Shown one piece after another: positions 39,436 through 48,670 of a DNA stretch of 56,580 nucleotides. The notes below the pieces were generated by a model that was not told where the DNA came from, did not search any database, and saw nothing but the letters and a program-made list of their open reading frames with translations. Origin of the DNA: Comamonadaceae bacterium (lineage in GTDB: Bacteria; Pseudomonadota; Gammaproteobacteria; Burkholderiales; Burkholderiaceae_C). The first letter of the stretch is position 1. Each line of letters begins with the position of its first letter. Both the position numbers and the translations under genes were made by a program. Location of the stretch: assembly GCA_008080595.1 (NCBI GenBank), contig VIKI01000006.1:1-56580 (forward strand), given 5' to 3'.

Positions 39436-41544
39436 CTACTGGCCCAGAGGTTTGAGGTTGCCTGGGGAAGCCGTGCCGGTTTTGCCCGGCGCGGCGGGCA
39501 GCACCGGGGCCTCGTTGACCGGTATCATGGTGCTGGCAGCGGGCTGTGCGTTCTGCATGCCGGAGCGCATCAGGTCGTAGCGATCCATCGAGAGCTTGTC
39601 TGTGGAAGAGGCATCACGCACCACCACCGGGCGCAAAAACACCATCAAGTTGGTTTTTTTGCGGCTGCGTGACTCGCTTTTGAACAGGCTACCAAAGAAA
39701 GGCACGTCCCCCAGACCCGGCACTTTTTCCTGGTTGCCGGCGTATTCGTCTTGCAACAAGCCGCCCAGCACCACAATCGCACCGTCTTCCACCAGCACAT
39801 TGGATTCAATCGTGCGCTTGTTGGTGGTGGGACCATTCGGTGCGTTCACGCTGGAAGCCAGCACATTACTCACCTCCTGGTAAATCGCCATCTTGACGGT
39901 GCCGTTTTCGCTGATTTGCGGCTTCACCTTGAGTGTCAGGCCGACGTCTTTACGCTCAATGGTCTGGAACGGGTTGACCGTGCCCCCCGTGGTGGCCCCG
40001 GTGCTGGTGAACTGGCCGGTGACAAAGGGCACATTCTGGCCGATCACAATCTTGGCTTCTTCATTGTCCAGCGTGAGCAAATTGGGGGTAGACAACACAT
40101 TGCCGCTGCCGGAGTCTTCCAGAAAGCGGGCCAGGAAACCCAGCACATAGACACCGTTGGTTTTTTGCGCCGCACCAATGTTGAGGCCGCGCCCAGGTGA
40201 TACCGTGCCGTTGGCCGCACCGGTGGCCAGATTGATGATGTTTTTGCCGAGGGTGCCAAAGTTGCTGCCCAGCAATCCGACCACACCGCTACCGGCACTG
40301 CCCAAGGGGCCTTGCCACTGGATGCCAAATTCGGCGGCCTTGTCCATGCTGACCTCGGCAATCAGGCTTTCCACAAACACCTGCGCCCGGCGGGCATCAA
40401 GCTTGTCGATGACGGCACGCAATTGCCGGTATTGCGGCTCGGGCGCGGTGATGATGAGGGAGTTGGTAGCCGCATCGGCCTGGATTTGTCCACCGGTAGT
40501 GACTGCCGGAGTCGCTGCAGCCCCGGGTGCAGTGGCGGTTGCCGCTGTCGCTGTCGTAGCCGGGCTGGCACCGCTGCTCATGGCGGCACGCAGGGTCACG
40601 GCCAGCTTGGTGGCATCGGCATTTTTCAGGTACACCACATGGATGTTGCCGGCCGGGCCATTGCTGCTGGAGATATCGGGCTGATCCAGTTTTTGGATCA
40701 TTGAGCGCACCAGTTCAAGCTGAGCACCACTGGCCGCCCGCACAATCAGTGCGTTGGAGCGTGGCTCGGCCATCACCGTGGTTTTGAACGCGGCATCGGC
40801 CGCACCCGCGGGCGCGGCCGACGCACTGGCCCCGATCAGCCGCTGCACCAGCGGCACCAGATCAGCCGCCAGGGCATGCTGCAAGGGAATCACCTCGGCA
40901 TCAGTGGCATTGGCCACGTCCAGCGCGGCAATGATGAGGGACAGGCGGCGCAGGTTGTCGCCATAGTCGGTGATCACCAGCGAATTGGTGCCGGGATTGG
41001 CATTGATGGTGTTGTTGGGGCTGATCAAAGGGCGCAGCACCGGCACCAGGTTGTTGGCCGACTCGTGGTTGAGCTTGAAGATTTGGGTGGCAATCTGGTT
41101 GCTGGCGGGCAGGTTGGCCGAGCTGTTGTCTTGAATCGTCACGCCAGCGCTTTGTAATTTGGCCTCGGCCTCGGGCACCACTTTGTACAGGCCACCCGAC
41201 TCCACCAATGTGTAGCCTTGCAAGCGCAGCGCCGCGATAAATTGGCCCAGAGCTGCCGCGCGGCTGACCGGTTTGTCAGACACCAGCGTGAGCGTGCCTT
41301 TGACACGCGGATCGACCACCACGTTGCGCCCGGTGATACTGGCAAAGGTGCGGGCCACAGCCTCGATCTCGGCCCCCTGAAAATTCAGCGTGACCGCATC
41401 GCTGGCTTTCACCGGGGTCGTCGATTGGGCCAATGATTGCAAGGAAAACAGGCTTGTAGCGCCCGTCAATAAAGCGCAAACAGCTATTGAAACAATAGTA
41501 TTCCTGGATGCAGAAAAGCGGTGTGACATAGGGTACTGACGCAT
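39436..41544 (-). CDS. gspD: Type II secretion system secretin GspD
   Basis: 702 aa; VTLNFQGAEIEAVARTFASITGRNVVVDPRVKGTLTLVSDKPV; secretin core QNVPFVTGQFTSTG...LVEDGAIVVLGGLLQDEY. Confidence 0.95.
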   Translation of the reverse strand: MRQYPMSHRFSASRNTIVSIAVCALLTGATSLFSLQSLAQSTTPVKASDAVTLNFQGAEIEAVARTFASITGRNVVVDPRVKGTLTLVSDKPVSRAAALGQFIAALRLQGYTLVESGGLYKVVPEAEAKLQSAGVTIQDNSSANLPASNQIATQIFKLNHESANNLVPVLRPLISPNNTINANPGTNSLVITDYGDNLRRLSLIIAALDVANATDAEVIPLQHALAADLVPLVQRLIGASASAAPAGAADAAFKTTVMAEPRSNALIVRAASGAQLELVRSMIQKLDQPDISSSNGPAGNIHVVYLKNADATKLAVTLRAAMSSGASPATTATAATATAPGAAATPAVTTGGQIQADAATNSLIITAPEPQYRQLRAVIDKLDARRAQVFVESLIAEVSMDKAAEFGIQWQGPLGSAGSGVVGLLGSNFGTLGKNIINLATGAANGTVSPGRGLNIGAAQKTNGVYVLGFLARFLEDSGSGNVLSTPNLLTLDNEEAKIVIGQNVPFVTGQFTSTGATTGGTVNPFQTIERKDVGLTLKVKPQISENGTVKMAIYQEVSNVLASSVNAPNGPTTNKRTIESNVLVEDGAIVVLGGLLQDEYAGNQEKVPGLGDVPFFGSLFKSESRSRKKTNLMVFLRPVVVRDASSTDKLSMDRYDLMRSGMQNAQPAASTMIPVNEAPVLPAAPGKTGTASPGNLKPLGQ
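41451..41503. repeat. Dispersed repeat copy overlapping the GspD signal peptide coding region
   Basis: aggcttgtagcgcccgtcaataaagcgcaaacagctattgaaacaatag; encodes part of TIVSIAVCALLTGATSLF. Confidence 0.55.
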
Positions 41545-41548
41545 GAAA

Positions 41549-42287
41549 CTATCCCAAATTGATCACCGAGCGCGCACCGTCGCGCCGCCCGATGATGTTC
41601 AACAAATTCGACAAGGCACTCAGATGCTCTGGCGTGCTGCTGGCCTCTCCCGCAAAACGCAGTTTGCCCCCCACCCACTGGCCTCGGCCAGAGAGTTGCA
41701 GCGGCCCTTTGAGGGTGACCAGCAACAGTTCTGGTGCACTGCCACCGGTGAGAGTGAAGCGGTAACTGCCCATCGGGCTGAGGGTGGACAAGCGCGAGGA
41801 CAGGTCTTGCAGCTGCAATTGCGTTTGCCCGGCCACCTGCAAGCGCCCGGCCGCCCAGGTCAGGCTCAGGCCCTGGGTGCTCAAGGCCAGTTGCCCCTGG
41901 GGAGCCATGGTGTTGAACGGCGTGCCCAAACCGCTGAGCAACTGCGCCGGCCAGGTCGACGGACTGTCAGACAGCGTCACCTGGAACCCACCCCAGCGCG
42001 GCATCAAAGCCACCCGCCACGGCTGCGCCAGGCAGCAACTGGTGTTCAGTTGCAACAGCAGCCCCGACCAGTGCCGAGCCTGACCAGACTGTCCCCCGCG
42101 CATCTTGCAATAACACCTGACCCTGGCTGGCCTGGCCGACCGCAGCGGCCAGCCAATGCGCCGGGGCAAACAGCAGCACACTCAGAACCGCCCCCAGCAG
42201 CAACCCGCTCCAGGCCCAGACCCAAGGCGGCTGCACGCCAGGGCGTGAAAAACGTGAAGAAGGGGGAACGCGGCTCAACCAGCTCAT
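41549..42287 (-). pseudogene. gspN: Type II secretion system protein N, disrupted by an internal frameshifting deletion
   Basis: N-terminal part MSWLSRVPPSSRFSRPGVQPPWVWAWSGLLLGAVLSVLLFAPAHWLAAAVGQASQGQVLLQDARGTVWSGSALVG in one frame; C-terminal LLLQLNTSCCLAQPWRVALMPRWGGFQVTLSD...GARSVINLG in another. Confidence 0.78.
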
Positions 42288-42300
42288 GACATCGTGGCCC

Positions 42301-42780
42301 TTACTGCGCAGGCAATTGCAGCACCAGCGTGCCATCCCAGCCAGCACTGCTGTTGCGCGTCAGGTGCGCCTCTAGCGGAGCCATGTGGGCGTTCAGCCGG
42401 GCACTGGCCAGCCACTGGGCCAATGCGTCGGGAGCCACGGCTTTCAGGGTCAGGGTGACGCGCTCGGCCTGCACCCCCATTTTGGCTCCACTGCCCAGTA
42501 GCTTGACCGAATCTTCCAGTGCACTGCGGGCTTGCGCGGCCGACAACACCGGCTGGGAACGCAAGGCCTGGGCCTGGGCTTGCAACTGCTGCATCTGTTG
42601 CAACTGGGCATCCAACGCCAGATGCTGCGCCGGTGCGGCTTTGAGCAGCTTCAAGGCCGGAGCCAGCGCCACCCACCAGAGCAGCGCCAGCGCCACCACC
42701 CCCAGCGCCAACAGGATCAGCCGCTGTTCACGCCGGGAGACGTTTTGCCAGCGTGTCGATACGTCTTTCATCACACTCAT
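42301..42780 (-). CDS. gspM: Type II secretion system protein M
   Basis: Start MSVMKDVSTRWQNVSRREQRLILLALGVVALALLWWVAL; overlaps the gspL stop (ATGA). Confidence 0.85.
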   Translation of the reverse strand: MSVMKDVSTRWQNVSRREQRLILLALGVVALALLWWVALAPALKLLKAAPAQHLALDAQLQQMQQLQAQAQALRSQPVLSAAQARSALEDSVKLLGSGAKMGVQAERVTLTLKAVAPDALAQWLASARLNAHMAPLEAHLTRNSSAGWDGTLVLQLPAQ

Positions 42781-44048
42781 GGCTGGCCTCCGGCGGCAAT
42801 CAGCCACTGATCACCTTGCTGGCTGGCACGCAGGCCAGCGGCTTTGAGCTGGGCTACAAGCCCCTGAGCATCGGCCATATCCGGCCCTTTCAAACGCAAT
42901 TCATTTGCTACATATTCAATAGCTGTTGTCGCATACTCAACGGGCGCTACAGCCGAAAATGATGCCAAAATAGTCTCCAAATCAGTGCCTGAAGCCGTGC
43001 CACTGGCACGCTGCAATGCGGCCACCTCACGGGCCATTTGCAAAGGGGCATCCACCACCACCGGCACTTTGGGGAAGCTGTCTTGCAAGACCGCACGCAC
43101 CGCCAGGCGTTTGGCATTCAGGCTAGCTTGCTCACGCAAGGCCAAAACATTCAGCCCGATCAGATTCACCAGGACCAGAGCCAGCATGGCGAACCGGGCC
43201 AGCCGCCACTGCGGTGCACGGGCAAACTGGCTGAACGCCTGCGCCACACTGGCCCAACGGCGGTCCCGGGCGGCATGGGCCAGGTCAAACTGGGCCAGAT
43301 CCCATGGCGTTTGGGCGGCTTGCAGCAGGCGATCAGCGTGCTGGATCAGTGTCACCGGGCGCTGAAAATACCGCTCAGCCACAGCTGCCACCGCCGGCTC
43401 GGCCACCACTTGAGGCGCATCGGGTGGCGGATGTGCTGCACTGGCCCCGTCCAGCAAGAGCAGGGCTTGGGGGCTTAAACCGGTCACCAGCAACGCGCCG
43501 AAAGCTGCGCCAGCAGTGTCTGCCGTGCCTGGCAAACGCTGCAAACCAGCCACCTGGGGCGCATCGGCCTCACCGGTGACCAGCACCAGCTCTTGCAAGG
43601 CTTGGGGTGTGAACTCGGGCACGATGCGGCTGGCGGCATGCCCGGCTTGCGCCAGCGCATTCAAGACATTTTTGAGCCAGGCCCGGTCACAAGCGGCCAC
43701 CCACATGGGCGCAGCCGAGCTGGCCTGGGGCTGCAAGGCCAGGTGCAACTGGGTCGGGTCGTCCAGCAACTGGTCTTCCAGCACACCTTCCAGAATGCTG
43801 CGCAAGCGGGCACTGGCCTGCTTGCCGCCCAAAGTCCGCGGCAGGCTGCCTTCGGGCAACTTCACCTGATGCCATGACAGCGCCTGCGCGGGCACCAGGG
43901 CCACCACCTCGTCATGCGTGCTGGGCAGCAAGGCCAGGGGTACGCTGGCGTGTGCACTCACCGTCTGGCCATCGGTGCTGAGCACATGGTCAAACAAGGT
44001 GGCCGCATCCAGGGTAACCAGAGGGAGGGAGATGATCAGGGAGGTCAT
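42777..44048 (-). CDS. gspL: Type II secretion system protein L
   Basis: 423 aa; LVALVPAQALSWHQVKLPEG...RLRSILEGVLEDQLLDDP; C-terminal TM and periplasmic domain. Confidence 0.88.
   Translation of the reverse strand: MTSLIISLPLVTLDAATLFDHVLSTDGQTVSAHASVPLALLPSTHDEVVALVPAQALSWHQVKLPEGSLPRTLGGKQASARLRSILEGVLEDQLLDDPTQLHLALQPQASSAAPMWVAACDRAWLKNVLNALAQAGHAASRIVPEFTPQALQELVLVTGEADAPQVAGLQRLPGTADTAGAAFGALLVTGLSPQALLLLDGASAAHPPPDAPQVVAEPAVAAVAERYFQRPVTLIQHADRLLQAAQTPWDLAQFDLAHAARDRRWASVAQAFSQFARAPQWRLARFAMLALVLVNLIGLNVLALREQASLNAKRLAVRAVLQDSFPKVPVVVDAPLQMAREVAALQRASGTASGTDLETILASFSAVAPVEYATTAIEYVANELRLKGPDMADAQGLVAQLKAAGLRASQQGDQWLIAAGGQP
42904..42976. repeat. Dispersed repeat copy inside gspL (in frame)
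   Basis: tttgctacatattcaatagctgttgtcgcatactcaacgggcgctacagccgaaaatgatgccaaaatag. Confidence 0.5.
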
Positions 44049-44053
44049 GGTTT

Positions 44054-45031
44054 TTATTGTAGAGGCGCGTCCTCGGCGGACACGAGCTCTCGCGTGCGGC
44101 TGAGAGTTTTCACGTTCAGCCCGTCGCGTTGCAACACCGAGCGCTCTTGCAGCGTGGTGGAGCCCATGCGCAATTGCCCGGTAACGCTGAAATAACGTGA
44201 GGCGATGCTGTGCAAGGCCGCATCCAGGCGCAGCTGTGGGTTGCCGATGCGCTGCTCGGCATCGGCCAGGGTGTCGAGCGGTTTGGTGGCGCGTGACTGC
44301 ACCAGCTGGCGTGCCTGCGCCATGTCCAGCCCAGGTATGCTGGCCATCAACACCTCGGGTGGGGCAGTGTTCAGGTTGACCGGCGTTCGCACTGGCAGCA
44401 GCGTGACAAAAGGCGTGATCATCTGAAGGCTGTTGGGTGAAACACCCAGCCAGGCCAGATCACTCACGGTTTGTGGAACCAAGGCCGCTTGGGCATTGGC
44501 TTTGCCAGCGACCTGCGCCACATTGGCTTGCAGCAGGCGCTGTGTCATGCGCTCAAGCTCACTTTCAGACAGGTTGAGGTGCGTGAACAAGCGGCCCCAG
44601 GCGGCCATGCTGGGTTCATGCAGCTTGCCGTTGTCGATCAGGTTGCTCACATTCAGCCGCGCTTGCAGGTCTTGCATGCCCCCGGCCAGGAAAGCCTCCT
44701 GATCTGGGTCATTCTCATCCGTGACCAGGGCCTGGCCGCGTTCGGCCGCCAGAAAAGTCGACAAACGCGCCGGGGCCAGCGGCACGGCCCAGGGCTCGGA
44801 CAGGTGGTCTGCACCGCCTTGGCGGGCATCTTCGCGCAGGATCAGCCGCGCCCAGTCCAGCGCACCGGTCAGTATCCAGGCCGATTGCACCCGGGTGCGC
44901 TGGGCCGATTCAAGTTCGACCCCGCGCCACTGCTGCCACATCATGCCCGCAGCCAGGGTGGCCACCAGCACCACGGTGAGCATGGCCATCAGAATCGCGG
45001 CCCCATGCTGCGCCTTCATCCTGAAACTCAT
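44054..45031 (-). CDS. gspK: Type II secretion system minor pseudopilin GspK
   Basis: 325 aa; GAAILMAMLTVVLVATLAAGMMWQQWRGVELESAQRTRVQSAWI...NLNTAPPEVLMASIPGL. Confidence 0.92.
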   Translation of the reverse strand: MSFRMKAQHGAAILMAMLTVVLVATLAAGMMWQQWRGVELESAQRTRVQSAWILTGALDWARLILREDARQGGADHLSEPWAVPLAPARLSTFLAAERGQALVTDENDPDQEAFLAGGMQDLQARLNVSNLIDNGKLHEPSMAAWGRLFTHLNLSESELERMTQRLLQANVAQVAGKANAQAALVPQTVSDLAWLGVSPNSLQMITPFVTLLPVRTPVNLNTAPPEVLMASIPGLDMAQARQLVQSRATKPLDTLADAEQRIGNPQLRLDAALHSIASRYFSVTGQLRMGSTTLQERSVLQRDGLNVKTLSRTRELVSAEDAPLQ

Positions 45032-45714
45032 GGGCCACCTCCCAGCACCGGGCGCACCCAGTCACGGGTGAGTGTGCCGCTGAGCGCTTGCCCGCTGGAC
45101 AGGTTCAACACCAGGCGCACACCGTCGGGGGTGGTTTTGACATCCGCAGCGACACCTGGCGCAGCCCCCGCGCCGGGAGTGGCGGCATCAGGCGCACCGG
45201 CACTGGACAAGGGGTTGGTCCAGGCGTTGCCACGGTAGTAAAAGACTTGCCAGGACTCCAGTGCCACGGTGCGCACCTCACGCTGGCGATCATCATCACT
45301 GGGGGTTTGCGCCCAGAGTTGGGCTTTTTGCCAGGCCAGGTCAAGCTCGCCGCGGGTGCGCAACTCGGGTGATTGCCAGCGCAGCCATTGGCCTGCGCCA
45401 TCGATGCTGCGCCGGGCCCAGGCCACCACGTGCAGCCCCGCACCCGCACCAGCGCTGCTGTGGCGCAAGATACGCAGGGCGCGGCCATCCCAATCCAGAC
45501 TGGGGGTGTTGGGCTGCTCGGCCAGTGCGTCCAGGTCGGCCCCCCACTGGCCCAGCGTGACTTGAAGCGCCTGCACATCGTCACTGCGTTGCTGCAATTG
45601 GATTTGCGAGCGGCTGATGCCATCGAGCCCGCGCCAGCTCAGCACCGCCATCAGCGCCATGATGCTGATGGCCACCAGCAATTCAATCAACGTGAACCCA
45701 TGAAGGCGACGCAT
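45028..45714 (-). CDS. gspJ: Type II secretion system minor pseudopilin GspJ
   Basis: 228 aa; GFTLIELLVAISIMALMAVLSWRGLDGISRSQ. Confidence 0.92.
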   Translation of the reverse strand: MRRLHGFTLIELLVAISIMALMAVLSWRGLDGISRSQIQLQQRSDDVQALQVTLGQWGADLDALAEQPNTPSLDWDGRALRILRHSSAGAGAGLHVVAWARRSIDGAGQWLRWQSPELRTRGELDLAWQKAQLWAQTPSDDDRQREVRTVALESWQVFYYRGNAWTNPLSSAGAPDAATPGAGAAPGVAADVKTTPDGVRLVLNLSSGQALSGTLTRDWVRPVLGGGP

Positions 45715-46109
45715 CAGAAGCGCCCCACCACGGTGCTGATGCGCCAGATCGGCACCTCACCATCCAACACCTGCGCATCCACCCGCCTGAAGTTGGGATT
45801 GGGGGTGGGGCGCACCGCCTGCGCCACGGTCAAGTTACGGCCCGCTTGCGTACATTCGCTGGTGCTGTCGCCCACCCCGGGCAATTGGCGTGCCAGCCGC
45901 ACCTTGACCAAGGCGTTTTCAGCACACAGCTGGGCCAGCAGCATGTCTGACTGGCGCTGCGCATGGCGGGTGATGGCCCCGGTGGCTTGCAGACCGGCAG
46001 CCAAGGCAATCGCCACAATGCCCAGGGCCACCAGCACCTCGATCAGGGTAAAACCTGCGTGCAGGCCTGCTCGGCAGGGTTGCGTTGCACGATGGGGGGA
46101 GGAATTCAT
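45714..46109 (-). CDS. gspI: Type II secretion system minor pseudopilin GspI
   Basis: 131 aa; GFTLIEVLVALGIVAIALAAGLQATGAITRHA. Confidence 0.92.
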   Translation of the reverse strand: MNSSPHRATQPCRAGLHAGFTLIEVLVALGIVAIALAAGLQATGAITRHAQRQSDMLLAQLCAENALVKVRLARQLPGVGDSTSECTQAGRNLTVAQAVRPTPNPNFRRVDAQVLDGEVPIWRISTVVGRF

Positions 46110-46579
46110 GGTTGCACCGTGACCGCAAATGGCCGTACCCCATCGGTCGCCAAACGCAGTGTTTTGTCGGGTTGGCTGCGCGAGGAGAGCGTCACGCTCT
46201 GGGGTGCAATGATCGGATCAGGCCCCAACAGCAAAGCTGTAGGCAGTCCGCCATTGGCGTTGGCCGGAGCATCCACCACGGCGCGGGTATCGGCATCCAG
46301 CCAGGCCGTTGGCAAACTGGCGGTGCTGTCTTTCGGCACGGACAGCCCGTCAAAACGGAAACCTGTGCCTGAGGGTTGCCAGCGCACCGCAACCCCCGCC
46401 AGCTGTGAACGCGCACGCGCTGTTTCAAGCAAGGCAGACAAACGCAGTGCCTCGCGCTCCAACTGGGTTTGTGTACCATCGCGCATGGCAAAACCGACAC
46501 CGGCCGAGCCGATCGCCACAATGGCCAGCACCACCAGCAACTCCAGCAGCGTGAAACCACCCTGCTTGGGCATGGACAT
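46106..46579 (-). CDS. gspH: Type II secretion system minor pseudopilin GspH
   Basis: 157 aa; GGFTLLELLVVLAIVAIGSAGVGFAMRD. Confidence 0.9.
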   Translation of the reverse strand: MSMPKQGGFTLLELLVVLAIVAIGSAGVGFAMRDGTQTQLEREALRLSALLETARARSQLAGVAVRWQPSGTGFRFDGLSVPKDSTASLPTAWLDADTRAVVDAPANANGGLPTALLLGPDPIIAPQSVTLSSRSQPDKTLRLATDGVRPFAVTVQP

Positions 46580-47022
46580 CAGGGCTGCCAGCTGCCAACG
46601 TCAGCGTTCTTGCCCTCGCCACCAGCTTGTCCATCTGCCCCATAAGACATCACATCCACCTCACCCTTGATGCCGGGGTTCAGGTAGACATAAGGCTGGC
46701 CCCAGGGGTCTTTGGGCAATTGATCCAGGTAAGTTTTCCAGTTGCCCGGCACCGGAGCCACCGTGGGCTTCACCAGCAGCGCTTGCAAACCCTGCTCCGC
46801 CGTGGGGTAACGCTGGTTGTCGAGCTTGTAAAGCTTCAGGGCTTGCATCAGGTTGGTGACATCCGTCTTGGCTGCGGTAACCCGGGCATCATCGGCACGA
46901 TCCAGCACATTGGGCACAATCAACGCCGCCAGCACGCCAATGATGAGCAACACCACCATCAGTTCAATCAGGGTAAAGCCGTGTTGCAGCCGACGGGCAA
47001 GCTTTGAAAAATGTAAGTTCAT
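46579..47022 (-). CDS. gspG: Type II secretion system major pseudopilin GspG
   Basis: 147 aa; GFTLIELMVVLLIIGVLAALIVPNVLDRADDARVTAAKTDVTNLMQALKLYKLDNQRYPTAEQGLQALL. Confidence 0.95.
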   Translation of the reverse strand: MNLHFSKLARRLQHGFTLIELMVVLLIIGVLAALIVPNVLDRADDARVTAAKTDVTNLMQALKLYKLDNQRYPTAEQGLQALLVKPTVAPVPGNWKTYLDQLPKDPWGQPYVYLNPGIKGEVDVMSYGADGQAGGEGKNADVGSWQP

Positions 47023-47192
47023 GGTGTTGATATCGTTCCCAAAGTGAATAGCACCCCATGGGGGGCCGCTGAGTTTAGCCAGAAATCATGGGACAAGATG
47101 GCCACACGCCATGCGAATTCTGAAGCTAGGCCAAATTCAGGGTCAACCCCCAGCGGGTGTCACGATCTCACGGGGTATGAAGACCAGACCCT

Positions 47193-47384
47193 CTACGCCA
47201 GTGTATTGACCTGCGTACCCAAATGACCACTGGTGGCCAGTGGGAGAGCCTGCAACAAGGCCAGAGCCCCAGCCTCCTGAACATCCATGGCCTTTTTCAA
47301 CACCAGAATCTGAGCGGTTTGAGCCACTTGGCTCTGCTGCATTTGGACAGATGCATTCACGAGTGCGGCAGGGGAAACATCCAT
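47193..47384 (-). CDS. YjfB-like putative motility protein
   Basis: MDVSPAALVNASVQMQQSQVAQTAQILVLKKAMDVQEAGALALLQALP, a short protein of the YjfB type. Confidence 0.75.
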   Translation of the reverse strand: MDVSPAALVNASVQMQQSQVAQTAQILVLKKAMDVQEAGALALLQALPLATSGHLGTQVNTLA

Positions 47385-47535
47385 GGCGATATCCTTGTGT
47401 GATTGACTTGGATATCGGCTCGGTCACTCGCATTCTTTAACCTGCGTGATTGAATGAAGATGCCATTCGGTAGCCCATCGCCCGGAATCCGTCACATCAA
47501 TGCCCGCAACCCCGCATGGATTGGAGATTTCAGGC

Positions 47536-47567
47536 AAAAAAAAGCCCGGAGACTTTCCTGGCCTTCT
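47536..47567 (-). terminator. Rho-independent terminator of tmRNA
   Basis: On minus strand AAGGCCAGG-aaagtct-CCGGGCTTTTTTT. Confidence 0.75.
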
Positions 47568-47576
47568 TTATATGTA

Positions 47577-47965
47577 TGGTGGAGCTGGGGGGATTTGAAC
47601 CCCCGTCCGCAAACCTTCTTCGAACAGTTCTACATGTGTAGCCATCTGATTTGGATCTCGCTTTTCACATCGCGCAGTGGCACGCTATGCAAATCGCCAG
47701 CAACCTATTTTCTCAGGCCGCCCTAAGTTACCCAAGGCGACCCCAGCCGAATGATATTACCCCACAGCCTGGACAGCCCAACCTTGCGATTTGACTACCC
47801 TTGCCCAGCCGATCGGCTGACTGTTGTGAGGCTCACGTGCGATTAAGCAGCGAGTGCGAAACGTTCGTCGTTTGCAGTTAGTTTTTTTGAATCTGTTTTA
47901 CGAGCGCATTCAGCTCGACATGCCCTGCTGCGCGTCCGAATCCACGTCGAAACCAGTGCAGCCCC
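47577..47965 (-). ncRNA. ssrA: Transfer-messenger RNA, tag peptide ANDERFALAA
   Basis: Minus strand begins GGGGCTGCACTGGTTTCGACGTGG, contains GCAAACGACGAACGTTTCGCACTCGCTGCTTAA (tag at 47843-47875) and ends GGACGGGGGTTCAAATCCCCCCAGCTCCACCA. Confidence 0.97.
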
Positions 47966-47977
47966 ATGCATGCTATT

Positions 47978-48670
47978 TTAGGCCGTGACGGCCAATTGCA
48001 AGAGGGGCAACAGCTCATTCACACAATTAATTGTGGCGTGAGCCCCCCAGCGGGTGGTATCGGCCTGCGCCCCGAGGTAGCCATAGGTCACCGCCACCGT
48101 GATCATGCCCGCAGCCCGGCCGGCCACGATGTCACGTTCATCGTCCCCCACATACACACAATGCTGAGGTGGCACACCCATTCGGCGCGCGGCTTCCAGC
48201 AAGGGCTCGGGATGCGGCTTGGCGTAGGGTGTGGTGTCGCCACTCACAATCGTGGAAGCCGAGTTGAACAAAGCCATGGAGCGCGTCAACGGCAGCGTAA
48301 AGCGCTCGGACTTGTTGGTGACCACGCCCCACTTCAGTCTTTGCTCAGACAGAGCGGTCAACACTTCAGGGACACCCTCAAAAATGTGGGTATTCTGTGT
48401 CATGCAACGTTCATAGTTGCAGAAGAATTCTTCTCTCAGGATGCCGAATTCCGGGTTTTCCGGGGTCAAGCCAAAAGCCAGTCCCAACATTCCCCTGGCC
48501 CCTGCGCCGGCCATGGGTCGGTAGTGCGCCAAAGGCAAAGAAGGCAAACCGCGCGTCACACGCATGGTGTCCACAGCAGCGGCCAGATCGGGGGCACTGT
48601 CAATCAGCGTACCGTCCAGGTCAAACAAAACCGCTGTCACACCCTCAAAATGCGTCATGCCGGAACTCAC
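47978..48670 (-). CDS. gph: Phosphoglycolate phosphatase
   Basis: 230 aa HAD; VLFDLDGTLIDSAPDLAAAVDTM...KPHPEPLLEAARRMGVPPQHCVYVGDDERDIVAGRAAGM; next to ubiG. Confidence 0.9.
   Translation of the reverse strand: MSSGMTHFEGVTAVLFDLDGTLIDSAPDLAAAVDTMRVTRGLPSLPLAHYRPMAGAGARGMLGLAFGLTPENPEFGILREEFFCNYERCMTQNTHIFEGVPEVLTALSEQRLKWGVVTNKSERFTLPLTRSMALFNSASTIVSGDTTPYAKPHPEPLLEAARRMGVPPQHCVYVGDDERDIVAGRAAGMITVAVTYGYLGAQADTTRWGAHATINCVNELLPLLQLAVTA

Noticed and set aside
38404-39672. 422-aa plus-strand ORF opposite gspE
   Set aside because: Shadow of the gspE coding sequence; no domain-like sequence.
47577-47610. Possible separate tRNA (GGTTCAAATCC T-loop)
   Set aside because: It is the 3' tRNA-like end of tmRNA, confirmed by the tag and the 5' GGGGCTGCACTGGTTTCGACG end.
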